DNA of 64,000 nt from CBDEUK01 sp965250225 (GTDB lineage Bacteria; Pseudomonadota; Gammaproteobacteria; Eutrophobiales; Eutrophobiaceae): positions 74,826 to 138,825 of the forward strand of contig CBDFNQ010000033.1 of NCBI GenBank assembly GCA_965250225.1. The letters run 5' to 3'. The notes beneath the pieces were generated by a model that saw nothing but the letters and a program-made list of their open reading frames with translations, did not search any database and was not told the origin of the DNA. The position numbers were made by a program, and so were the translations under genes. Below, piece after piece: positions 36,470-48,300 of the stretch (positions within the stretch are counted from its first letter, which is position 1; each line of letters opens with the position of its first letter).

Positions 36470-36865
36470 TTACAACGGCTCAGTCAACAGTCTCAAACTG
36501 TTGAGTTCGATCTTATGAGTTTTGCCGGCCATATCCCACTGAACCACGACCTTTGTTTCGTATAATATATTCTCGTTTATGTAGACATTATCATTTTCTT
36601 CTTCATAAGGTTGTAAGGAGAGTTCCCAATGATAACGCTCAAGTTCCGTGCCGGTTGATACATGACTCTGAATGACCTCCAGGCTTTGAACGGACGCTAA
36701 TTTTGATTCGGCAATAATAGCGGCTATGGAATACGTTTCACCGATCGCCGCTGTTTTATTACCACGAGCAAAAATTTCGAGGATAACGCCAAGCGATAAT
36801 GCGAGAATAGAAAACGCCAGCAAGACTTCCAGTAATGAAAATCCCCGTGCATTATTGATGTTCAT
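36470..36865 (-). CDS. gspI: Minor pseudopilin GspI
   Basis: Prepilin leader NNARGFSLLEVLLAFSILAL with Gly-Phe cleavage site and Glu5. The ATG at 36865 gives a 10-residue pre-leader and lies just after gspH; an upstream in-frame ATG would overlap gspH by 34 bases and give an overlong leader. The mature part (GNKTAAIGETYSIAAIIAESKLA) matches the family. Confidence 0.9.
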   Translation of the reverse strand: MNINNARGFSLLEVLLAFSILALSLGVILEIFARGNKTAAIGETYSIAAIIAESKLASVQSLEVIQSHVSTGTELERYHWELSLQPYEEENDNVYINENILYETKVVVQWDMAGKTHKIELNSLRLLTEPL

Positions 36866-36870
36866 AATAT

Positions 36871-37323
36871 TCAGGGCAAAATTATAACTTTGCCCGTTAG
36901 CCAATTCACATCAACGATGAATTCAAGCTCGGCATGAGCCAGAGATATTTGTCCTCCCGTTGAACTACCATCCGGGAAAAAACGGATATTTCCTTCTGAC
37001 TCTGAGTTTTGTTCCGATTCAGCCGTGGTTAACTTTAAGAGAGTTTTTTTAGGTAAGGAAAGGGAATCTGAATGTTTAATCGATTGATAAGAATGTTGTT
37101 CAATATTAATCGTAAGAATTGCTTCCTTCTGTTGGCTGATTGCCAAAGCTCTTGTTGTCTTCAAAACCGCAACGAATTCTCTCGTTGCAGATTTTATCTT
37201 GCTACTGTCAATCACACTTGAAACCCTGGGTGGTACTAAAGCAATAACAGTCACCGATATAGCCAAAACGATCAATAGCTCCAATAACGTAAAGCCATTA
37301 TGATTTGTCCGTCTGTCTTTCAT
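36871..37323 (-). CDS. gspH: Minor pseudopilin GspH
   Basis: Prepilin leader RTNHNGFTLLELLIVLAISV. The mature protein has the GspH-type segment KSATREFVAVLKTTRALAIS followed by beta strands with IRFFPDGSSTGGQISL, a typical FimT/GspH signature. Length 150 is normal. Confidence 0.92.
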   Translation of the reverse strand: MKDRRTNHNGFTLLELLIVLAISVTVIALVPPRVSSVIDSSKIKSATREFVAVLKTTRALAISQQKEAILTINIEQHSYQSIKHSDSLSLPKKTLLKLTTAESEQNSESEGNIRFFPDGSSTGGQISLAHAELEFIVDVNWLTGKVIILP

Positions 37324-37351
37324 ATCGTTCGCGTTTTAACCAGTACTGTGA

Positions 37352-37810
37352 CTATTCCCAGCTGAATATATCTTTATTGTCTTTCTCGCCGCCCGGCGAG
37401 TTATCTTTACCATAGCTGTATAAATCGAATTCTCCATGTTCCCCTGGAATTTGATAACGGTATTCATTACCCCAAGGGTCTTTGGGTGTCTTTGCTTTTT
37501 TTAGATAGGGCCCATTCCAGGTACTGAGATCTGCAGGTTTTTCAATGAGCGCATTAACACCTTCATCTGAACTTGGATAGCGTCCATTTTCGAGATAGAA
37601 CAAATCAAGCGCAGCACTCAAATCTTCAATTTGGAGTTTCGCTGTATCCGATTTAGCAGAGCCCAGATGTTTAATGATCTGTGGGCCAACCAAACCCGCG
37701 ATGAGTCCGATAATGGCGAGAACCACCAGGATCTCAACCAGGGTAAATCCCTGGCTATTCTTAATCCGATCATTCCTGAGCCTGTTTCGATTAATAATGT
37801 TAGCTTGCAT
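37352..37810 (-). CDS. gspG: Major pseudopilin GspG
   Basis: Main subunit of the pseudopilus. Leader NSQGFTLVEILVVLAIIGLI, then the conserved AKLQIEDLSAALDLFYLENG, RYPSSDEGVNALIEKP, DPWGNEYRYQIPGEHG and the Ca-binding C-terminus DLYSYGKDNSPGGEKDNKDI. The 18-residue pre-leader is somewhat long but has no better start inside. Confidence 0.96.
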   Translation of the reverse strand: MQANIINRNRLRNDRIKNSQGFTLVEILVVLAIIGLIAGLVGPQIIKHLGSAKSDTAKLQIEDLSAALDLFYLENGRYPSSDEGVNALIEKPADLSTWNGPYLKKAKTPKDPWGNEYRYQIPGEHGEFDLYSYGKDNSPGGEKDNKDIFSWE

Positions 37811-37829
37811 AGTAGTTTTTCTCTCTTAT

Positions 37830-39053
37830 TTATATGACTAATTCATTCAAGCCCAACATCGCCATCAAAATAGAAATAATAATGAACGCGATAACCGCTC
37901 CTAGCCCAAGGATGAGTATGGGCTCCATCAACGCTAACATGCGCTGGATGGTTCGACGAGTTTCATCCTGATAGATGTCGGCTATTTTTAACAACATGGC
38001 TTCGAGCTGTCCAGAATCTTCTCCAACCTGGATCAGCTGTATGGATAATTCAGGAAATTCTCCATCTTCCTTCAGCATGGTTGCGAGTTTTTCACCACGT
38101 TCAAGGCCTTCGTAGGCGTGCTCCGCACTCAAGGCCAATGCTTTATTGGTTAAAACATCCTGAACGATTTTGATCGATTGTAATAATGGAACGCCGTTCG
38201 TCAGTAAGGTTCCCAGTGTTCGAGCAAAACGGGTGATATCCAGTTTGCTCAACAAATCACCTAGTAACGGGATCCTAAGACACCATTTATCCCAGGCGAG
38301 TCGTTTCTCTGATAATTTGAGTTGTTGATCAAAGTATAAAGCCGCCACGATAAACAGGGTTAATGGGATCCACCAAAACTGCCTTAACAATTCAGCAGTA
38401 CCAAACACTATTTGAGTTGAAAGGGGGAGTGCCTTACCGGCATCTTCAAACAGGGGTATAAATTGGGGAACAACAAACAGCAATAAAGCAAAGACAGATA
38501 AAGAGGCCACAACCAATAAAATGCAGGGGTAAATTAATGCGGAGATGGTGGTTGCTCGCAATTCCTGACTGCGTTCCATAAAATCGGTCAGACGCAAAAA
38601 AATAGTATCCAAAGCGCCACCCGCTTCTCCTGCTCGGATCATACTGATATACAGAGGGCTAAAAACACGGCCTTGTGCTTCAAGTGCATCTGATAACATA
38701 GCGCCTCCTTGAACGCGTGTCTGTACATCCTGTATCAGTTTTTTCATAGCGGGTTGGTTATTCAGAGTTTCCAGAGATTGCAAAGATTGATCAAGCGGAA
38801 GGCCTGCGTTCATCAATGTCGCTAATTCACGTGTTAGGTGGATCAGTTGTGAATGTTTGATCCTGTCTTTATTTAACCAGTGATGAAAGAAATCAAATTT
38901 ACGCGGTTGTTTATTATTTATTTCTTCTGCACTGATGGGCAGGTAACCGGATAGCTGTAAGCGTTCAATGGCAAGATTTTGGCTGGGCGCTTCAATTTCG
39001 CCTTCCATAATATCGCCACCGGTTGCAACCGCTTTATAAAAATAGGTGGGCAT
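37830..39053 (-). CDS. gspF: Type II secretion inner-membrane protein GspF
   Basis: Platform protein with two GspF domains, each with GAMLSDAL- or ERGEKLATML-like motifs, and three membrane segments; the last is ILILGLGAVIAFIIISILMA. The N-terminus MPTYFYKAVATGGDIMEGEI is typical. It binds GspE and GspL. Confidence 0.95.
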   Translation of the reverse strand: MPTYFYKAVATGGDIMEGEIEAPSQNLAIERLQLSGYLPISAEEINNKQPRKFDFFHHWLNKDRIKHSQLIHLTRELATLMNAGLPLDQSLQSLETLNNQPAMKKLIQDVQTRVQGGAMLSDALEAQGRVFSPLYISMIRAGEAGGALDTIFLRLTDFMERSQELRATTISALIYPCILLVVASLSVFALLLFVVPQFIPLFEDAGKALPLSTQIVFGTAELLRQFWWIPLTLFIVAALYFDQQLKLSEKRLAWDKWCLRIPLLGDLLSKLDITRFARTLGTLLTNGVPLLQSIKIVQDVLTNKALALSAEHAYEGLERGEKLATMLKEDGEFPELSIQLIQVGEDSGQLEAMLLKIADIYQDETRRTIQRMLALMEPILILGLGAVIAFIIISILMAMLGLNELVI

Positions 39054-39108
39054 TTTAACAATAATTTTTATCGATCATAATATGTATATTGATCCAATCA
39101 TAAACATT

Positions 39109-40821
39109 CTAAGATTGTGTGACTCGGACCACTTCTTCAATGGTGGTGATCCCAGCTAAGGCTTTTTTCAGTCCATCAATCATCATGGAGTCCATACCAT
39201 TGGCAATCGCCTCATCCTGAATTTTAGTCCCGTCAGCGCGGGCTAATATCAAACGACGGATGGCCTCTGTTGGAACTAACAATTCGGTCACAACGGTGCG
39301 TCCATGATAACCCGTTTGAGTACACTGATCACAACCTTGGGCTTTATATAAAGTAATATTTTTTGTATCGGAATAGGAATCCAATTTCAGCTCCTGAACC
39401 AGTTCATCCTCAGGTTGATAGGGTAAACAACAATGAGAACACAATTTTCGTATCAAGCGTTGTGCTAGGATGCCATTCAAAGTGGATGTTAATAAATAAT
39501 CTTCCACCCCCATATCAAGAAGACGTGTGATGGAACTACCGGCGTCGTTTGTGTGTAATGTTGTGAACACCAGATGGCCGGTTAGAGCGGACTGAACAGC
39601 AATCCTGGCCGTTTCCAGATCGCGCATTTCCCCTATCATAATAATATCCGGGTCTTGCCGAACAATAGAGCGCAAAGCATCGGCGAAATGCAAACCTATT
39701 TTGGGCTTCACCTGAATTTGATTGATACCTTCCAATTGATATTCCACTGGATCCTCCACGGTCAGAATCTTTTTCTCCGGCGTATTGAGTCTTTGTAATG
39801 CGCCATAAAGCGTCGTGGTTTTACCACTGCCTGTTGGACCTGTGACTAAAATAATGCCATGGGGTAGCGCTAGGATTTCATTTAATTGTTTGGATTGTGA
39901 TTGATTAAATCCCAGTTTGTTGAGATCCAAATCCATCTCTTGCTTATCCAATATACGAAGTACAAGGCTTTCCCCATGCAGGGTTGGTACTGTGGAGATA
40001 CGAAAATCAATATCCTTACCCTTCGTCCGCAATTGAATACGACCGTCCTGCGGCAAGCGGCGTTCTGCAATATTTAATTTTGCCATGATTTTAATGCGAG
40101 AAATAATGGCCGCAGTTGAGCGGGCAGGGGGCGCTTCGACTTCTTGTAAAACGCCATCGATCCGATAACGCACTTTCAAACGGTTATCAAACGGCTCGAT
40201 ATGAATATCCGATGCACGGGTTTCAACAGCACGGTTAATGAGCATATTAACCAATCTAACGATAGGTGCTTCACCCGCTAAATCGATCAAATGTTCTAAT
40301 GAATCATTATTTTCATTAGCATTTATTTCATCTGCAATATCTGCCAGGGCAGATTGCCCATCGCCATAGAGTTTTTCCAGCACACGTTCAATTTGACTGG
40401 CTGTGGCTAAAGCTATTTTGACTTTCTTTGAACAAGCCATTTCAATTGCCTGAATAGAAAAGGCATCATCGAGATCAGCCATTGCTACCGTTATTGATCC
40501 TTCTTCCTCATCAACAGGAACAATGAGGGCATCTTTTAAAAATTTCAGTGACAGTTCTGATTCAAGTATGGGGATATTTGGGAAGTCTGTATCATTTAAT
40601 AAATCTTTGTTGTGGATATGAGCTTGAGCCGAGACCATATCGATATCGGAGACTATGCCAGAGCGTACCAGAAAATTTGCGGTAGAAGATTGAGTCGACA
40701 ACTTTCGGATTTGTTCTAATTCAGCTTCTTTCAGCTTGCCGAAACGGATTAAATACTGAAATACATCTCCATCTTCAAGATTATTTTCTATGTCAGTAGA
40801 ATTATTTATTTTAGGCTCCAT
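39109..40821 (-). CDS. gspE: Type II secretion ATPase GspE
   Basis: Hexameric ATPase driving pseudopilus assembly. Walker A GPTGSGKTTTLYGAL near residue 330, Asp box EDPVEYQLEGINQIQV, Walker B RQDPDIIMIGEMRD and His box TGHLVFTTLHTNDA. The four-cysteine zinc domain is CSHCCLP with CDQCTQTGYHGR. A complete MshEN-like N-terminal domain precedes these. It is first in the operon; its promoter must lie in the region 40,822-41,207. Confidence 0.96.
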   Translation of the reverse strand: MEPKINNSTDIENNLEDGDVFQYLIRFGKLKEAELEQIRKLSTQSSTANFLVRSGIVSDIDMVSAQAHIHNKDLLNDTDFPNIPILESELSLKFLKDALIVPVDEEEGSITVAMADLDDAFSIQAIEMACSKKVKIALATASQIERVLEKLYGDGQSALADIADEINANENNDSLEHLIDLAGEAPIVRLVNMLINRAVETRASDIHIEPFDNRLKVRYRIDGVLQEVEAPPARSTAAIISRIKIMAKLNIAERRLPQDGRIQLRTKGKDIDFRISTVPTLHGESLVLRILDKQEMDLDLNKLGFNQSQSKQLNEILALPHGIILVTGPTGSGKTTTLYGALQRLNTPEKKILTVEDPVEYQLEGINQIQVKPKIGLHFADALRSIVRQDPDIIMIGEMRDLETARIAVQSALTGHLVFTTLHTNDAGSSITRLLDMGVEDYLLTSTLNGILAQRLIRKLCSHCCLPYQPEDELVQELKLDSYSDTKNITLYKAQGCDQCTQTGYHGRTVVTELLVPTEAIRRLILARADGTKIQDEAIANGMDSMMIDGLKKALAGITTIEEVVRVTQS

Positions 40822-41207
40822 TTAAAGTAAATATTATTGGTGGTCATAATTAATTAATAGATTTCAGCTTGTTATGAAAATAAATTAAAGCCCATGTTAA
40901 AGGTTATGACCATGCAAATATAAAAATAATTTTCTAAATTAACCCATATGGGTGATTTTTATCCTTAATAGAGTATGTTATAAATCACCATAAAGTAAGA
41001 ATAATAATAGAATTCAAATGAATCATAAATTTATTTGATTCATTGGAATAATAGGGAAAAGGAAAAAATGGAAAAAGAATTTTTAAATAATTCTTAACCC
41101 CTCGAAACCTTCCTATAGCTTTAAGTAGTAATACATCTCGTATCTAAAATAAATGACTTAACGTTAAGTTTAAGAATAATTATTGACTACAGGGAGATCG
41201 ATAGCTG
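40822..41207. promoter_or_regulatory. AT-rich divergent region between gspE and the secreted-protein gene
   Basis: No gene is visible in these 386 bases, which are very AT-rich. Promoters for the gsp operon (leftward) and the RHS island (rightward) should be here because both start at its edges, but I could not assign a unique -35/-10 pair. AGGGAGA at about 41,191 serves as ribosome-binding site for the rightward gene. Confidence 0.4.
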
Positions 41208-42296
41208 ATGCCTATAAAGATCACATTAAGATTAACAATACTGTTATTCGCATTTTATTCATGCATTTCATCGGCTGAGACTATACGAGATGTTGATTAT
41301 CGTTATGATGGCGCTGGCAATATCATTGAGATTATATCAAATCAAATATCGGGCCCTCCGGTCATTTCTACGTTTGAACCAGACTTCATTCGATTACCAA
41401 ATTCCATTCAATTTTTTACCATAAGCTTAACAGGATCTAATTTCTATCTAACGACAGTCGCCATCGATAAAGATCCCACTAATTTTGATATCAGGATTCC
41501 TTTTAATGGTAACAATATCGGTCGAAACGGCGATTTTGTTCAAATATTTGTGGAACCGGATGCTGCAACTGGAGATTACGATTTTATATTTACAAATCCC
41601 TTTGGTAACACAAGTTACACACTGACTCTCGCACCAAGATTACCTTCTTTAAATTTTAATGTTCCAAATCTTGATATACCAGACCCGGTAGGAACAGTGG
41701 TTGATGTTGTGTTTTCTTTTGGCAGTGCCGATGTCATTGACCATACCTTTAATTTTTCTGTACAGGATCCGAGTGTTGCCTCTATTTCTCAAACATCGTT
41801 AATGATCCCTGCAGGGAGCACTTCCGCTACTCAAACAATACAACTAACGGCACTTTCAACCGGAACAACATTTTTAGATGCTACATCTCCAGCTTATGGA
41901 ATTATTTCAAGATTCGTCAGTGTAACTGACGATGGCGTTTGTGAATTTAGTCCACCACCCGATGGTGATGAAGATGAACCTGGAACAACACTCATCGGTG
42001 AAGTCATCAATAAATTGAATTTTATCAGCACTGTTTTATTTAATGAGCTTGATACCGATTTTGGTGTGTCAAGCAATCTGGTTCCGATCGCACAAGGACT
42101 ACCAGGCACAACGAATTCATTTTTGACAAGCTTATCGCCTGTTGAAACACAAATCGATGAAACCATAGGTGGACAATGTGATATTTTTAATCAAAGCGAG
42201 CAATGTACGCCTGGAACACAAGATATATGTTATCAACCTGTCGTTGATGAAATATCCAAAATTAAACTATTACTCGGGGTTGTCCCACCATCTTAA
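41208..42296 (+). CDS. Secreted protein upstream of the RHS giant, one YD-like motif
   Basis: 362 residues with a Sec signal peptide (ITLRLTILLFAFYSCISSA, cleavage before ETIRD). Directly after it comes one RHS-type motif, VDYRYDGAGNIIEI, then two Ig-like domains (FEPDFIRLPNSIQFFTISL, and a part with DPSVASISQTSLMIPAGST resembling bacterial Ig-like folds). The C-terminal third has four Cys (CDIFNQSEQC and CYQP) and may be disulfide-linked. It is 37 bp upstream of the RHS gene and so probably co-transcribed. I do not recognise the whole protein; a role as companion of the giant is inferred from position and the shared YD motif. Confidence 0.65.
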   Translation: MPIKITLRLTILLFAFYSCISSAETIRDVDYRYDGAGNIIEIISNQISGPPVISTFEPDFIRLPNSIQFFTISLTGSNFYLTTVAIDKDPTNFDIRIPFNGNNIGRNGDFVQIFVEPDAATGDYDFIFTNPFGNTSYTLTLAPRLPSLNFNVPNLDIPDPVGTVVDVVFSFGSADVIDHTFNFSVQDPSVASISQTSLMIPAGSTSATQTIQLTALSTGTTFLDATSPAYGIISRFVSVTDDGVCEFSPPPDGDEDEPGTTLIGEVINKLNFISTVLFNELDTDFGVSSNLVPIAQGLPGTTNSFLTSLSPVETQIDETIGGQCDIFNQSEQCTPGTQDICYQPVVDEISKIKLLLGVVPPS

Positions 42297-42333
42297 TTGA
42301 TATCAAAGAATTGAATACAAAAGGAAGAGAAAA

Positions 42334-45300
42334 ATGGGAAATCACCATAAAACGATAACAAATATTTCTAATAAAATGACGACTAAAACAATTCTTGTCT
42401 GTGTTATATCTATAGTCTGCATGGCATTCATTAGTCAGCCATCTATTTTAAATTCGATCAATCCATTATCGAATCTTTCAACAAAAAATACTCTGGATAA
42501 AAAACAGATATCAGTAACACAGTATTATGATCAGCTTCCTTTGCAGTTTGAATTAAACCAGGGCCAGGTGCATAAGGATGTCCAGTTTCTGTCACGTGGT
42601 TTGAATTACACATTATTTCTCACAAATAATGAGACGGTCTTATCTCTAAATAACCAAAATGTATCATCTGATGCTGATAATCATGTCATTCGGATGCGCC
42701 TGGAAGGTAGTCATGAGAAATTTCAGTATCAAGGCAATCAACAATTACCCGGTAAAGTTCACTACATCACAGGCAGGGATAAAGAAACATGGAATACTGA
42801 TATCTCTACCTATCAAGAAGTTGTTGCGAATAATGTCTATCCAGGTATTGATCTACGTTACCACGGTGATCAACAACAATTGGAATACGATTTTGTTGTT
42901 TCGCCAGGCACCAACACTGACATTATCAAGTTAGCATTCGATGGATTATCATCATTGGAAATTGATGATGATGGAAACCTTGTATTAGACACAGGTGAAG
43001 ACCAATTGATTCATAAACGACCCATTGTTTATCAAGAAATAAACGGCGATAAGATCAGTATCCAAGGTGAATATTTAATTGTTGATAATTACGATGTGCA
43101 TGGATGCACAAGTGTCGCAATCGCACAAGCACAGGGATGTGCGCAGGTAGAGCAACGCAGGAGCAGTTGCCGAGGATGCGCAAGAGCGACCGTTGGTTTT
43201 GAGATTGGAACTTATGATCCATCATTTCCACTAATAATTGATCCTGTATTAGATTACTCGACTTATCTCGGCGCTGATTTGAATGATCGTGGTTTATCAA
43301 TAGCAGTGGATGATTCTGGTAATAGCTATATTGCAGGCACAACCTATTCTATTTCTTATCCAACAAACAATCCTTACCAAGCCAGTTTAATTGGTACTCA
43401 AGACGCTTTTGTTACAAAACTTAATTCAAGTGGTGACACGATACTCTATTCCACCTACCTTGGTGGCAGTGGTGATGAAAGCATCGATGATTATGACGAT
43501 GACTTAGATGTTGATGTCGGTATGGATATAGTCGTAGATGCACAAGGTTATTTATATATATCAGGAACGACTAATTCTGCTCAAGATTTTCCTATTGTTA
43601 ATGCAGTACAGCCTAATTACGGCGGAGGAAATCTTGATGGCTTTGTTTCAAAATTATCCCAGGATGGTTCTAATCTTGTTTTTTCCAGTTATCTTGGCGG
43701 TAGTAAAAAAGATAAAGTTTTTGGAATTACACTTGATAGTCTAAACGACATATATGTTGCTGGTCGTACAAAATCTAATGACTTCCCAACAGTCAATGCT
43801 ATACAGGATACCTATGCTGGAAATGGTGATGCATTTATTAGCAAAATTAACAGCAATGGAAGCAATCTTATTTATTCCACCTACATTGGTGGTGCCAATT
43901 CCGACACTGCAAAAGCAATTATCGTTGACAGTAATAATCAAGCCGTTATTACAGGAGCGACAAAATCAAGTAATACTTTTCCATTATTAAATGCGATCCA
44001 GGCATCATTTGGTGGAAAAAAAGATAGTTTTGTCACTAAATTGTCCAATGATGGCCTCAATTATATTTTTTCGACTTTTCTAGGGGGGGCAAAAAAAGAT
44101 AAAGCTCGTAGTATTATTTTGGATAGTCAAAATAATATCATCATTGTTGGTTCTACAAATTCTGATTTAGATTTTCCGTTACATAACGCCATGCAAAATA
44201 GCTTTGGTGGTGATAGTAAAGATGGATTTATCACCAAATTATCTGACGATGGAAACTCAATGTTATTTTCCACCTATTATGGTGGAGAAGGTGTCGATAA
44301 TATAAGAAGTGTAGCGATAGATGATCAGGATAATATTTATATTGTTGGAAATACTAAATCCACAGTCAATATATCAACAATTGATGCCATTCAGAATCAA
44401 TTGAATGGCACTAAACGCGACATCATGATTGGCAAGTTTGATCCAAATGGCAATAGAATATATGGAACATATTTTGGTGGCTCCAAGCTGGATAAAGGCT
44501 ATGGCATTGCTGTGAATAGCCAAGGTAGTGTTTATGTAACAGGCGTTACAAAATCGAGCAATAATTTCCCGACACAAAATGCATTGCAACCTTTATTTGG
44601 TGGCGGAAATAAAGATGCCTTCGTATTAAAAATCTCTGAAGAAAATCCAAACCAGGCTCCAACGATCACATCTTCACCAGTGACAACCGCAGTGACTGGA
44701 CTGGCCTATAGTTACGATGTTGATGCCACTGATCCTGATGGAGATACATTAATTTACAGTTTATCTTTATTCCCGCAAGGAATGAGCATTGACAGTAATA
44801 CTGGTTTGATTAACTGGGTGCCAGACCTGGCCGGTGATTTTAATGTGTCTGTGATTGTCGATGATAGTTTGGGAGGCACGGATACCCAATCATTTGTCAT
44901 AAGCGTTGCTCAATCGAACCGACCGCCCATGATTTTATCTGTGCCGCCAACGGATATTGCCGTCGATTCCAGTTACGTGTATCAGATCCTTGCATCGGAT
45001 TTAGACAACGACCCTTTAAGCTATTCTCTCACAAATGCCCCTGTCGGCATGACCATTGATCAAGGCACAGGATTGATCAATTGGCTCCCTGTGAATTTAG
45101 GCAGTTTCCCAGTCAACATCAGTATTGATGATGGTCAAGGTGGCGTGTCCACTCAATCATTTACCCTTACTGTTTCAGCAAGTGCGACGGCACAACCTCC
45201 AGCATTAGATCCAATTGGTGATCAAACCGCTCTGCTTGGTTCGACGCTGACGTTACAACTGAATGCCTCCGATCCCGATGGTGACTTGCTTGTCTATTTA

Positions 45301-48300
45301 GCAGAACCGTTACCATTAACAGAGAACATGACACTCAATAAAGAAACCGGGCTATTCACGTTCACTCCTTCCCTGGCTCAAGTGGGCAATCATATTATTA
45401 CATTCATCGCGAGTGATCGCCGTTTTGAAGACAGTGAAACCATCACGATTACTGTTCCTATACCTGGTGGCACTACGCGCTTGTTAGGTAAAGTATTAAC
45501 AACTGGTGGTGCGCCTTTGGCCAATGTCCGTTTGGAAATCGATGGAGTGGAAGCATTCACGGATGCGAACGGTGATTATCTGTTAGATAACTTACCCAAT
45601 GCAGGTCAAGTAAGACTATTGATCGATGGCAGCACGGTTGATCCATTATTAGGCACCTTTGCCACGGTACCTGAAATGATCCCGCTGATTGCGGGTGCCG
45701 ATAACCAACTAGAGCCAGCTATTGTATTATTACCACTGGATGCGGCGAGCGCTGACCCGGTCGATCCCAATACTACCTCGATCATAACCAGTAGTACATT
45801 TACCACCATTTCAGGTGCACAGTCAGAACCTGTGACATTAACCATTGCCCCTGGCAATGCGATTGTAGAAGCAACTGGTCTACCTTACTCAGGTGATATC
45901 CATATATCCAGAATTGAAGACCCCACACAAGGGCCACGTCCATTACCGGATGATATCGATCTATCTGTGTATATCGCAATTCAACCCTTTGGAGTCTGTT
46001 ATAACACACCCGCACCAATATCGTTCCCGAACTTAGAAGAATTTGCTCCAGGTTCGATGCTCGATATGTTTGGATTGGATCATGATACAGGCGCCTTTGA
46101 AAAAGTAGGTGAAGGAGTGGTCAGTGCCGATGGAAAAACAGTTGATTCCATAGGAGGCGTAGTGCACTGTAATTCCTGGCATGGTTTTGTGCCACCACCA
46201 CCGGAACCTCCGGAGCCTGATCAAGAAGAAGATAATGGTGAGCCAAAAGATGAAGACCCGTGTGAAAATGGTGCGTGTAGGTTGTACAAGGAAAGCGGCA
46301 ATATGGGCGAGGATCATTCAGTTCCTAGCTATTTTTCACTGGGTACTAAACGTTCTGTACACCTCAGTTATAACAGTTTGAATGCCAAACCAAGACCTAT
46401 TATCACTTCCAAGTCAGTATTTGCTCCTATACCAGCTCCTCTTTATATGTCTACACGCTTGGCAGTAGGTGGTATAGATCAGGGATTTGAATTGTTTGGG
46501 GCAACACCAACAACAATATTTGGTCCAAGAAGGCCAGCTATCCAGTTTGACGCATCGAATTTCAATACAGGCGTCTATCCATACGAGTTAACAGAAGATT
46601 GCCAGTTTCCGATTTCACGGCGCTCTAATTCATATGGCGGAAATATTATTATTCAAAATGACAATATGAGTCCTTTCGGCGCAGGTTGGACCTTAAGAGG
46701 GCTCCATCAGTTATATGTCAACTCTGAAGGGATTGCATTAATTACTGAAGGCAACGGCAAAGCACGATATTTTACACCAATTGATCCCTCGAATTACGAC
46801 TCACCTACAGGTGACTTTTCTGTACTTACTCGAAATGGTGATGGCAGTCATTCACGTCGAATGAAAAACGGTACTCTATATAACTTTGACGTTAATGGTT
46901 TATTCACTACCAAGGTGGACAGGAACGGAAATACCACATCTTACCAATACGATAATGACGAAAAATTACTGAAAATCATTGATCCGGTTGGCAAAGAATT
47001 TAACTTCAATTATTTCGCAGGACACATCAAGAGCATTTCTGACCCACTGAATCGTATCACGCAATTTGTTCATGATAACGAAGGTAATTTGATCACAATC
47101 ATCGAACCCAATAACGATGAGCGTCGCTTTGAATATGAAGCAGGTAGCAATCTTATGATTGCCAATATAGACCAACGCAATAACAGAAAAGAGTATACTT
47201 ATGATTTTGCAGGAAGAATAAAGGAAGCTCTATTACCTGACAGTTCAAAGCTATTGATCAGCCCCAGTGCAGTTGATAGCTTAGTCGATCCATCCAGCGG
47301 TGTTGGTATGGATGAAAATAACTTGGCGCCTGTTCCCACTTTATTGGCAGATATCGAAAATCAATACACAGACAACAATGGCAATATAGATATTACTGAG
47401 ACGGATAAACGCAGTGCACCCATTAGAAAAACGGATGCCATCGGTCGAGTGACCCGACACCAACGCGATGAAGACAGTTTGCCGATACAAACCATACGAC
47501 CTAATACATCTGTGATTACCAGAACTTTTGATACACTAGGAAATCCAACACTGGTTCGTGAAGAGTTTAATGGGGCAGAATATCAATACCAATATGACCC
47601 GTTCAGTTTAGTCACGTCGTATACCAACCCCAATAACCATACAACAACCATTAATCGGGATGCATTGGGAAATCCAGAACAAATCATCAATCATTTAGGT
47701 CATACCACGACATTAGAATACGACTCCCAGGGGCTTGTGACTCGCATGGTCAGTTCTAATGGCTTAGAGACTGTTTACAGTTACAATACACTAGGCTTAC
47801 CTGAAACCAAAACCGAAACACCGCCAGCAGGCAGTCCGGGTACTGTTCGAGTGACGCAATACAGCTATGATACAGCAGGGCAACGGACACAGACCATCAT
47901 GCCAGATGGCATCGTACTTGATATGCTCTACGATGAAAAAGGCCGTTTAACCCGTATCACGGATAATCTCAATCAGAAGATTGAGTTTACGTATGATCCT
48001 TACGATAATTTAATCCAAACGGATACCAGCAACAGTGATGCCAGTCTTGCCATGATGGTACAGCGGGCATTTGATAATCGAAATCGACGGATTGAAATCC
48101 GTATGCCACATAATGGAACGGAAGATTCGATCCTGCAACGGATACTGGATGGCAACAGTAATATCACAGGTCTGACCGATCCGAATGGCAATGCCACCTC
48201 CAATATCTTTGATGGCGAAGACCGCTCTACCGAAAACACGCATCGTTTAAATGGTGTGACCACCTATGAATACGACACCAATGATCGCATGACTAAAATA

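Noticed and set aside
36866..36904. Upstream start for gspI giving a 13-residue longer product
   Set aside because: It would overlap gspH and give an overlong prepilin leader; the ATG at 36865 gives a normal leader.
43259..44640. SBBP repeat region as a CRISPR or DNA tandem repeat array
   Set aside because: Repetition is at protein level only, with diverged codons and no constant spacer/repeat lengths. No CRISPR array was seen anywhere in the window.
48000..48263. Minus-strand frames inside the RHS repeat region
   Set aside because: They are shadows of the RHS coding frame with no independent initiation signals.
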